5,061 bases of DNA from assembly GCA_964371555.1 (NCBI GenBank), contig CAYJMQ010000077.1:1-5061 (forward strand). The letters run 5' to 3'. Within the stretch, counting starts at the first letter, position 1. Each line of letters begins with the position of its first letter. The position numbers and the translations under genes are program-made. Below, piece by piece: positions 1 to 5,061 of this stretch. The DNA comes from CAYJMQ01 sp964371555 (GTDB lineage Bacteria > Bdellovibrionota > JACOXK01 > 2-02-FULL-40-11). The notes below the pieces were generated by a model that was not told where the DNA came from, ran no database searches, and saw only the letters and a program-made list of their open reading frames with translations.

Positions 1-26
1 GACAGACTTCGTGCTCAGGATGACAG
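1..26. repeat. Partial copy of a dispersed hairpin repeat, cut by the window edge
   Basis: Bases 7-25 match bases 699-717 at 15 of 19 positions, and all four differences are transitions. The second stretch is the right arm of the hairpin at 664-726, so this looks like the right arm of another, diverged copy whose left arm lies outside the window. The sequence style (CTTCG...GGATGACA) resembles the short intergenic hairpin repeats scattered through many environmental bacterial genomes. That wider identity is recalled, not tested. It lies about 43 bases beyond the stop codon of the helix-turn-helix gene. Confidence 0.45.
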
Positions 27-68
27 ATAATTTTCGATCACCGAACAAGCTCTATGTATAGAATAGAA

Positions 69-518
69 TTAAGCCGCTATTTTTGTTACATCTAAGGCCA
101 ATTCTGATGAGACTTTCGAGGGATATCCTTCTAACTTTTCATATAGTTCAGCAATGTTTTTTGGAGAGGCACCTAAATTTGAGAGCACAAAAAGACGGAT
201 ATCCTTTTCTGTAGTCCATATCATGCCTGTTGACCCGGCTTTATTTTTTTCCCATTTAATAACCCCAGCATGGGTCACATAAAAACGTTTGGCAAAGGAT
301 TGAAGAGTCATTCCAAAATATTGGCGAATGAATTTTATTTCATTTCCCGTAAGATTTGATGATTTCCAACATAGTTCTTCTAAAACAAGTTCTGCCAAAC
401 GATTATAATTAACATTTGGAGTCCAATTTCCTCTCACTTTAATCATTGGAACATTTAAAAGTTTTATTGGAAAGCCAAACCCATGATCTATAAATACTCT
501 TTGAATTTTCTTTTCCAT
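69..518 (-). CDS. Helix-turn-helix transcriptional regulator, MqsA-antitoxin-like DNA-binding domain, 149 aa
   Basis: This is a probable small cytoplasmic DNA-binding protein. An upstream ATG at 594-596 would add 26 residues, but I chose the ATG at 516-518 because AAGGAGG lies 10 bases before it, and the added residues look like translated leader. From that start, residues 8-40 form a conserved-looking block (DHGFGFP, NVPM, VRGNWTPN, YN). Residues 56-91 fit a helix-turn-helix: LTGNEIKFIR, then TLQSFAKRF, then the recognition-helix pattern VTHAGVIKWEK. The ending in W-E-K is typical of Xre/MqsA-type domains. Residues 93-149 are an acidic helical tail. The paired cysteines of the MqsA zinc domain are absent (only Cys50 is present), so this is at most a relative of its C-terminal half. 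No toxin-sized gene lies next to it. Composition is about 35% GC by eye against roughly 50% in the transporter, which suggests transfer. It is probably self-regulated through the palindrome at 603-621. The fold is fairly sure; the exact role is not. Confidence 0.85.
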   Translation of the reverse strand: MEKKIQRVFIDHGFGFPIKLLNVPMIKVRGNWTPNVNYNRLAELVLEELCWKSSNLTGNEIKFIRQYFGMTLQSFAKRFYVTHAGVIKWEKNKAGSTGMIWTTEKDIRLFVLSNLGASPKNIAELYEKLEGYPSKVSSELALDVTKIAA

Positions 519-528
519 TTTTAGTATT

Positions 529-535
529 CCTCCTT
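529..535 (-). promoter_or_regulatory. Shine-Dalgarno sequence that sets the start of the helix-turn-helix gene
   Basis: Read on the minus strand this is AAGGAGG, a full match to the anti-Shine-Dalgarno core, with a 10-base gap to the ATG at 516-518. It favours that start over the in-frame ATG at 594-596, which has no comparable site. It contrasts with the transporter gene, which has no recognisable site. Confidence 0.85.
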
Positions 536-602
536 CTAAGTTAAAGCTATTGCTGTAATAATAAGCATGCAGATTTCCAATCTTAGGGGGACGCATGAGC
601 TA

Positions 603-621
603 AATGTAACTTAGTTACATT
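603..621. promoter_or_regulatory. Perfect palindrome, candidate operator of the helix-turn-helix regulator
   Basis: AATGTAAC-TTA-GTTACATT is an exact inverted repeat of 8 bases per arm with a 3-base centre. It lies 85 bases upstream of the regulator's start codon and overlaps the proposed minus-strand -10 box (619-624). Xre/MqsA-type regulators commonly bind such two-fold sites in their own promoters, so autoregulation is the natural inference. The site also lies 126 bases upstream of the transporter start, so control of that gene is possible but less supported. No T tract follows on either strand, which argues against a terminator. Confidence 0.55.
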
Positions 622-649
622 ATGTCGCCAAGTAAAAATTCTTTTTCAA
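619..649 (-). promoter_or_regulatory. Possible sigma-70-type promoter of the helix-turn-helix gene
   Basis: On the minus strand TTGAAA (644-649) is followed after 19 bases by CATAAT (619-624). Each box differs from consensus at one position, but the spacing is two bases longer than ideal. Transcription would begin near 610, inside the palindrome, giving a leader of about 90 bases. The call rests on sequence match and on its overlap with the palindrome. Confidence 0.35.
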
Positions 650-663
650 TGGTGTCTAAAAGA

Positions 664-726
664 TGTTGAAAAGGTCATCCCGAGGCGTATTCCTCACGCT
701 TCGCGTTCGGAATGACATTTTGTCAA
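664..726. repeat. Imperfect long hairpin, REP/MITE-like intergenic repeat
   Basis: The core arms are GTCATCCCGAG (674-684) and TTCGGAATGAC (706-716). They pair over 11 positions with one mismatch and one G-U. An inner pair, GCGT (685-688) with ACGC (696-699), extends the fold. Outside the core, AAAA (669-672) faces TTTT (718-721), and TGTTGA (664-669) faces TCAACA (722-727) with small bulges. The right arm resembles bases 7-25 of the window, so it is likely one member of a dispersed family. It fills most of the gap before the transporter gene and could affect that gene's transcript. It has no transposase and is too short to be autonomous. Confidence 0.6.
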
Positions 727-746
727 CAAACTGTTAATTTCCAGAA

Positions 747-2141
747 ATGGACTCTAAAAATATCACACGGGAGATCTTTCGCGTCGCTCTCCCTGCGATG
801 ACGGGGTTTCTCAGTATCCTCTTTTTTGATCTCGCCGACATCTATTGGATTTCAAAACTGGGGACCGATGCGGTGGCCGGAGTGGCGGCCTCTGGTTTTA
901 TCGAGTTTGCCGTCTATTCGCTGATGGGATTTACCTCTGTCGGTTGTTGTGCGCTTATTGCGCAGGCGCGCGGTGAAAAAGATCAAAAAAAAGCCTATCA
1001 GGTCGCGCGCGAGGCGATCCATCTGACGTTTGTATTTTCAATTATTTTAACGATTGTTTTGACAGCCACCGGGCCGCATCTCCTTGGCTGGATGGGGCTC
1101 AGTAACAGCGCCTTTGAGGCCGGACTTTCTTATTATGATGTCTTTGCGAAAGGGATCATCGTTTTTTATCTCTTTCAGGTGTTAGGCCAGGTTTTTTACG
1201 CGCATGGCGATACCAAAACCGCGGTCTTGACACTCGCGGCCGCTTTTTTGCTCAATGCGATTTTAGATCCGCTTCTCATTTTTGGCATCTGGATCTTTCC
1301 GAAACTTGGGTGTCAGGGGGCGGCGCTTGGGACGCTCATCAGTCTGATCGCCGGTGTGTTGCTTCGCCTCTGCCTTTTGCGGAAAAAAAGATATATCGAT
1401 CGACTTCGGACATTTAGAGATCCGACCACCGGTTATTTCCGGGATATTTTGAGAATTGGCGTTCCAACATCGACGGCGCGTTTGATTTGGGCGCTCGTTT
1501 ATCCGCTGCTGACTTCTCTTGTAACCCGGTTTGGAATGGCCCCGCTTGCCGGGCTTACAATTGCGCATCGCATTGAAGCCTTCGGATATTTTACCGCGTA
1601 CGGCTTTTGCGTGGCCATGACGACACTGACCGGATATGCCGTAGGGGAGGGGGATTTTTCGCTTGCAAGAAGAATTGCTTATAGGGGAAGGTGGCTTGTT
1701 TCGTGCGTGCTTCTCCCCCTGACCTGTATCTTTGTGATCATCCCTCATTATTTGGTTGGGCTTGCTTCGGATGATCCGCAAGTGATTCAGCATGGTGTCG
1801 CTTACTTACGAAGCGTCGGTCTTCTTGGAATCTTTTTGGGATGGGAGATGGTCTTTGAAGGGAGTTTTAACGGAATCGGAAATACGAGGCCCTACATGTT
1901 GATTTCCGTTCCGCTGACGTTCGGTCGATATCCGCTGGCCTACTTTCTCGTAGAGCATTTGGGATTTGGGGTGACAAGCATCTGGTGGTCGATTGCGATT
2001 TCAACAACGCTCAAAGGGGTTGCGATGAGTTTTCTTTTTAGAAGAACGCGCCCCCATCCGGCTAAAAGAGCGGCCCCGGAGCTTGGTTTGACGCCTCCGG
2101 AGATTTCTCTTCATAAGGAGGATATGGGGGAAATGGAATAA
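747..2141 (+). CDS. MATE family multidrug/cation antiporter, 464 aa
   Basis: This is an inner-membrane efflux pump that would export cationic drugs or metabolites in exchange for Na+ or H+. The length is normal for the family (about 440-480 residues), and hydrophobic segments fit the usual twelve helices in two related halves. The N-terminal half (about 8-205) opens with the family signature: ALPAMTGF, then FFDLADIYWISKLGTDAVAGVA, including the typical first-helix Asp31. A basic cytoplasmic loop (about 208-235, LLRKKRYIDRLR) leads to the second half, which opens IGVPTSTARLIWAL and continues AGLTIAHRIEAFGYF. The last 30 or so residues are a hydrophilic tail. The start is fixed by an in-frame TAA at 735-737 and by the position of the first helix. 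No Shine-Dalgarno sequence is visible before the ATG, and I saw no convincing promoter. Its 3' end overlaps the convergent long gene by 31 bases. The family is sure; substrate and coupling ion cannot be read from the sequence. Confidence 0.96.
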   Translation: MDSKNITREIFRVALPAMTGFLSILFFDLADIYWISKLGTDAVAGVAASGFIEFAVYSLMGFTSVGCCALIAQARGEKDQKKAYQVAREAIHLTFVFSIILTIVLTATGPHLLGWMGLSNSAFEAGLSYYDVFAKGIIVFYLFQVLGQVFYAHGDTKTAVLTLAAAFLLNAILDPLLIFGIWIFPKLGCQGAALGTLISLIAGVLLRLCLLRKKRYIDRLRTFRDPTTGYFRDILRIGVPTSTARLIWALVYPLLTSLVTRFGMAPLAGLTIAHRIEAFGYFTAYGFCVAMTTLTGYAVGEGDFSLARRIAYRGRWLVSCVLLPLTCIFVIIPHYLVGLASDDPQVIQHGVAYLRSVGLLGIFLGWEMVFEGSFNGIGNTRPYMLISVPLTFGRYPLAYFLVEHLGFGVTSIWWSIAISTTLKGVAMSFLFRRTRPHPAKRAAPELGLTPPEISLHKEDMGEME

Positions 2142-5061
2142 AGAATGTTGTTAAAAAAACCGCTTTCAAGCTCTTCACCCCGCACCTCAGCCGCTCCAAT
2201 TTCATCCATATACCATTGGTTTGCAATAAGCTTAAGATATTCCTCTAAAAGCAATTTCTTTTGGGTGTCCGTCTTTACTGCCTGAAGAACGTGCTGGATT
2301 AAAGCGATTTCCTGGCCATACGTAGAAAGCCTATTTTTTGAAAGCGCTGTCAGAGATTCTCGTTCGATGACTTTCCTCCTTCTCCTTGTAAAATCTTCTT
2401 CCAAATTCATCCTTGGAAGAAGCATCATCTTCCCGTTTTTGTTGACAAGCATCATCTCTTGATTCAAAGGTCTTCCTGCGGTGTGCGCACCTGCGCCGGG
2501 CCCAACGGCTTGTCTTTCCAAATCTTCTTCCATTGTTTTTAAGAACTTGTCTCTTCCGCTTTCAAATAATCCCCTTTCCGCAAAGCCTGAAAGGATTTCA
2601 TCATATTCTTTCTCAAGGGCTGCTTTCTCTTTTTCGTAAAGATCGAGATCTTCCCTCATCTTCTGTGGGATCAGCTTTTTTTCTTCTGGCGAGAGTTGCC
2701 CATCTTCATTTTGATCAATTCCCTGAGGGGCAAGTTTCATTCTAAGAACCGTTGGGGAGTAAGCGCCAACGATTTCAGAAGGCAATCCCTCGTATTGGGG
2801 TGATCCATCAGAAAGAGGCTTTGTTTCCTCGGCATTGAAGATCTGAGTTCCAAGGTTATTGACCCCATACCATTGATTCCCGATTCTAAATCTCGGGGCT
2901 TTAAGTTTAGTTGTGAAATGGTTTCTTGAAGAGGGCGCGACGTTACCGTAAACCTCCGCTTCGCCAAATTCATCAATGGCCTGAAGGAGATTTAATGTGG
3001 CTGCCCGTGATCCATACTCACGCTCAAGTTCTTCCAATTCCAGTTGATATTTTTTCATTGTCTCAAAAACTTCCCAATGTAAGAAAGTCCGGTAGTCGTC
3101 AAGGGCGTTATGGAGCGCCAAAAATGCTTGCCCGAATTCGTCTGTTGTTCCCCTGTTTCTAAAAAAGATTAGAAGAGATAAAAATCTTCCCCTTTTTTCT
3201 AAAACATTCGATTCAGCCCTCCTCAAATCAATCTCTGGCAGGATCAAAGAAGTAAAGAATCTATGAATAAGAAAGGTGAGACTTCCAAGGGCAATCCTTG
3301 CAGGCGGGAGGAGTGGAGCCGCTTGGGAGATGAGAATTGTTTTTGCCATAAAATCGACAAGATAAGAGGCTGTGACAAATGATGTGGTTCGCACTCCTGC
3401 CTCGGCAAAATTATAGGGGTCAAAAAAGACCTCTTTTGCTATCTGGCATGAAAGATCCCAGCTTGGATTTTTCTCATATTCTCTCCATAAGGGGTGACTT
3501 ACCAGTCTTCCAAAATAAGTGGTCGCAAATTCAGCAAGCGCAACACCTGAGGCTCTGGAGACAATCCCATGGCGATAATCTGAAACTTTTGCCCCTTGCC
3601 CCTTTTGCCCCCTTTGAATGAACGATTGAATTCGAGACATCCCTTCTGTTCCAGACGATGCCAACGTATGAAAGGTTAGATAATTGATAAAAAATTCTCT
3701 CTCTTTGAGATGACCGAGGGCTTCAAATAATCCTTCAATATCTCCCTGGAGCAGATACCAGGCGGCATCGGCAATTGCCACCTCAAGCATAAAGCGGGGA
3801 ATTCCTTTGGCCGCATCCAAAGAAAATCGATCTGCTTTCCTCATACTTCGTTCAAGGAAAGAGAGGCTTTGTTCATATCGCTCGTTTGCCTTATTCAGCG
3901 CCAAAAGGTAGATCTTTGCCTGTTTCTGAAGCTTTTCTTGATCCTGAATTGGCAACTGAACTTGAAGATCATTAAAATTCCCATGAGAAACTTTTTGAGC
4001 GAGATCAGGATTTACGCCATAAGAGATGAAAAGATTTGCTTTCTCGCCAAAGACGAGTCTCGCAAGCTGTTCCTGGGATGCCCGCTCAAAGGGATCGATG
4101 CTTCGGGCCTTCTTCACAGCGCTTTCTAATTTCTCTTTTTCTTCTCTCACGAGATCCAGTCTCTTTTGAGGATTCCTTCCCAACTGAAGTCCATGCCTGA
4201 TCTCCTCATCAACTGCTTCAGCATATACAAGGGGATTTTCCTCTGTCCCCCTGTTTCTAAAAAAGAGATGAATTTCAAATTCAGCTCTCTTTTCATATTC
4301 TTTAAGCCGGGTGAGTCCCTCCGCTTGAGGATGGTCGGTTAGAAATGGATTTTTATTTGGATCTGTCTCCTTGTTATCCATGATGTGAACAAACACTTTT
4401 TCTCTGCCATAGAGAGGTTCTAAGTTTTTTAAAATTTTATCTACAACCTCTTGTTCACTTAGTTTCAAGTCAGGGAGATCAATCTCTGACGTCTTTATTT
4501 CATATTCTGCTTGTCTTTGTTTGGGTTCTTGTTTGACTTCTTGTTTGGGCTCGGTTTCATTTCGCACGTCATAAGAATCAATAGGAGCACGACGAGGGGG
4601 AGCCACAGCCTCATTTTCAACTCGAGCTCCTTCCTTAGGCGCTGTTTCCGATTCTGCCGCTGGACTTTTTTCTACATTATCTGATTGGAAAAGTGATTGC
4701 TCGACAGAAGCAGAGGTCGCTCTTTCTGTCGTCGTTGTTATTCTTTTCCGCAGACTGCTTTCTTCAGACAATGAATTTAGAAGATCTGATGGGGGAGGGG
4801 GCGGTAATGCTGGCTCTCTACTTGAAAATAGCCCTAAAACAGAATTTGTAAGGCTCTCCCAGCTCTCCCAGCTCTGCCAGAGACTGTCTGTAACTCGTTT
4901 TACAAGAGATGGAGGCGCCTTTGCCGCCTCTCCCTCTCTCATTTCCTCTTCTTTAGCCCTCCTTTTGCGCCATTGCTCAAGATATTTTTCAGCGTCAATC
5001 GGCTCTCCACTATTGGGATCGATCGCAGGACGCAGTCCTTTATAAATTATATCCTTGATAT
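2111..5061 (-). CDS. Large unrecognised protein with coiled coils, a hydrophobic stretch and an EF-hand loop; 5' end outside the window
   Basis: I do not recognise this gene. The frame is open to the window edge, giving 982 complete residues (numbered here from the edge). The ATG at 4940-4942 (residue 40) is an alternative start: AAGGAGG lies 15 bases before it, a long spacing, and the 39 codons upstream read like ordinary protein, so I treat the gene as continuing. Residues 25-190 are low complexity: a basic/acidic helix, Trp61/64/67 in a WxS repeat, five prolines at 86-90, and Lys-Gln-Glu repeats. Further on come FFRNRGT (266-272), EEIRH (285-289), charged helices (about 300-325 and 375-415), a hydrophobic stretch (about 558-608, broken by LLPPAR), a second FFRNRGT (632-638), another charged helix (about 665-700), a probable beta-rich part (about 720-775), and an EF-hand loop (782-793). 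The end is a charged helix, a Gly-rich turn and a basic RRRRK patch. Location and function are unknown. A structural or surface-associated role is only a guess. Confidence 0.88.
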   Translation of the reverse strand, partial: IKDIIYKGLRPAIDPNSGEPIDAEKYLEQWRKRRAKEEEMREGEAAKAPPSLVKRVTDSLWQSWESWESLTNSVLGLFSSREPALPPPPPSDLLNSLSEESSLRKRITTTTERATSASVEQSLFQSDNVEKSPAAESETAPKEGARVENEAVAPPRRAPIDSYDVRNETEPKQEVKQEPKQRQAEYEIKTSEIDLPDLKLSEQEVVDKILKNLEPLYGREKVFVHIMDNKETDPNKNPFLTDHPQAEGLTRLKEYEKRAEFEIHLFFRNRGTEENPLVYAEAVDEEIRHGLQLGRNPQKRLDLVREEKEKLESAVKKARSIDPFERASQEQLARLVFGEKANLFISYGVNPDLAQKVSHGNFNDLQVQLPIQDQEKLQKQAKIYLLALNKANERYEQSLSFLERSMRKADRFSLDAAKGIPRFMLEVAIADAAWYLLQGDIEGLFEALGHLKEREFFINYLTFHTLASSGTEGMSRIQSFIQRGQKGQGAKVSDYRHGIVSRASGVALAEFATTYFGRLVSHPLWREYEKNPSWDLSCQIAKEVFFDPYNFAEAGVRTTSFVTASYLVDFMAKTILISQAAPLLPPARIALGSLTFLIHRFFTSLILPEIDLRRAESNVLEKRGRFLSLLIFFRNRGTTDEFGQAFLALHNALDDYRTFLHWEVFETMKKYQLELEELEREYGSRAATLNLLQAIDEFGEAEVYGNVAPSSRNHFTTKLKAPRFRIGNQWYGVNNLGTQIFNAEETKPLSDGSPQYEGLPSEIVGAYSPTVLRMKLAPQGIDQNEDGQLSPEEKKLIPQKMREDLDLYEKEKAALEKEYDEILSGFAERGLFESGRDKFLKTMEEDLERQAVGPGAGAHTAGRPLNQEMMLVNKNGKMMLLPRMNLEEDFTRRRRKVIERESLTALSKNRLSTYGQEIALIQHVLQAVKTDTQKKLLLEEYLKLIANQWYMDEIGAAEVRGEELESGFFNNILYSISPISSL
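2681..2716 (-). other. EF-hand calcium-binding loop within the long gene
   Basis: The twelve codons read D-Q-N-E-D-G-Q-L-S-P-E-E. This matches the canonical loop, with ligands at positions 1 (Asp), 3 (Asn), 5 (Asp), 9 (Ser) and 12 (Glu), Gly at 6 and a hydrophobic residue at 8. The flank after it (KKLIPQKMRED) can form the exiting helix. The entering side is less clearly helical. Only one such loop is convincing, so it could be a lone or dockerin-like calcium site and not a paired EF-hand domain. Confidence 0.75.
3150..3168 (-). repeat. Copy 2 of an exact 19-base coding repeat (FFRNRGT)
   Basis: This 19-base word is identical to bases 4248-4266 and sits in the same reading frame, encoding the core of FFRNRGT at residues 632-638 of the long protein. 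In both places an EKR tripeptide and a Phe precede it (EKRGRF here, EKRAEF there), with a one-residue difference in spacing. An exact 19-base match within 3 kb is very unlikely by chance, even allowing for the six-A run it contains. Confidence 0.7.
3239..3340 (-). other. Hydrophobic stretch in the long protein, possible membrane-associated segment
   Basis: These codons encode residues 574-607, rich in Ile, Leu, Phe and Ala. Two hydrophobic runs, TILISQAAPLLPP and IALGSLTFLI, are joined by a short Pro-Arg link, and the second continues through HRFFTSLIL. Together they could be a re-entrant hairpin or one transmembrane helix, but the Arg and His residues also allow a buried helix in a soluble domain. 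No other part of the visible protein is this hydrophobic. Confidence 0.4.
4248..4266 (-). repeat. Copy 1 of an exact 19-base coding repeat (FFRNRGT)
   Basis: This is the partner of bases 3150-3168, about 1.1 kb away in the same gene and frame, encoding FFRNRGT at residues 266-272. After the motif the two protein contexts diverge quickly (TEENP here, TTDEF there). The shared block is therefore short, perhaps 18 residues including the EKR lead-in. It may mark an ancient internal duplication or a small inserted coding repeat. Confidence 0.7.
4516..4551 (-). repeat. Three imperfect 12-base tandem repeats in the long gene
   Basis: Units at 4516-4527, 4528-4539 and 4540-4551 follow the pattern (c/t)TTGTTTGxxxT, with substitutions in the second half. 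They encode the alternating Glu-Pro/Val-Lys-Gln run (EPKQEVKQEPKQ) in the disordered N-terminal part. This is typical of slippage-prone linker sequence, and the copy number may vary between strains. Confidence 0.6.
4853..4879 (-). repeat. Three 9-base tandem repeats encoding Trp-x-Ser units
   Basis: GCTCTCCCA occurs at 4853-4861 and 4862-4870, followed by GCTCTGCCA at 4871-4879, one base different. On the minus strand they encode WQS-WES-WES. The tryptophans fall three residues apart, within a predicted amphipathic helix that continues LTNSVLGLF. Such a helix could bind a membrane surface or a partner protein. The near-identity of the units suggests recent expansion. Confidence 0.7.

Noticed and set aside
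27..68. Possible terminator after the helix-turn-helix gene
   Set aside because: Only 4-base inverted repeats are present (for example TTCG with CGAA at 33-45), without a stable stem or a following T tract on the minus strand.
85..91. GTTACAT half-site matching the palindrome arm
   Set aside because: It is a single half-site inside the coding end of the gene (codons for VT) with no partner arm, so probably chance.
519..596. N-terminal extension of the helix-turn-helix protein to the ATG at 594-596
   Set aside because: The strong AAGGAGG at 529-535 lies inside this stretch and points to the ATG at 516-518. The extra 26 residues look like translated leader.
1263..1793. 176-codon open frame on the minus strand inside the transporter gene
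   Set aside because: It lies wholly opposite a clear MATE coding sequence. Its translation is rich in Lys, Arg, Asn and Pro with no domain pattern, as expected for an antisense shadow.
2116..2141. AAGGAGG followed by ATG on the plus strand, suggesting a downstream gene start
   Set aside because: The ATG is in frame with the transporter and reaches its stop after five codons. No plus-strand gene follows.
2737..2976. 79-codon minus-strand frame inside the long gene
   Set aside because: It is in another frame of a continuous, protein-like long gene, without a ribosome site or recognisable domain.
4991..5030. Possible second EF-hand-like loop (DPNSGEPIDAEK) near the window edge
   Set aside because: Position 5 is Gly, position 6 is not Gly and position 12 is Lys, so it fails as a calcium loop.

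Overview
The window comes from a bacterial chromosome of mid GC content. It holds three genes, and no rRNA, tRNA, CRISPR array or transposase. I cannot place the organism firmly. The hairpin repeat of the GTCAT(T/C)CCGAG...GGAATGAC type, the long gene with no recognisable family, and the mixed composition would fit an environmental Gram-negative lineage (deltaproteobacterial or candidate-phylum type). That is an impression only.

Left part (1-746): a short AT-rich gene on the minus strand (69-518) encodes a 149-residue helix-turn-helix protein resembling the DNA-binding half of MqsA-type antitoxins. It has a strong Shine-Dalgarno sequence. About 85 bases upstream of its start codon lies a perfect 8-3-8 palindrome (603-621), overlapping a plausible -10 box, which looks like an autoregulatory operator. 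No toxin gene is beside it. The gene sits between two diverged, same-orientation copies of the right arm of a hairpin repeat (1-26 and 664-726).

Middle (747-2141, plus strand): a complete MATE-family multidrug/cation antiporter of 464 residues. It has no visible Shine-Dalgarno sequence, and the hairpin repeat ends about 20 bases before its start codon.

Right part (2111-5061, minus strand): one long open frame that leaves the window at its 5' end, with at least 982 residues visible. I recognise no family. The protein has a low-complexity N-terminal region (Trp-x-Ser repeats, a Pro run, Lys-Gln-Glu repeats), several charged coiled-coil-like helices, one hydrophobic stretch, a consensus EF-hand calcium loop, and a seven-residue motif (FFRNRGT) that occurs twice from an identical 19-base DNA word. 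Its last ten codons and stop overlap the 3' end of the MATE gene tail to tail.

Nothing shows that the three genes work together: the two long genes converge, and the regulator is divergent from the transporter. The parts most worth a second look are the long orphan protein and the lone regulator with its palindrome.
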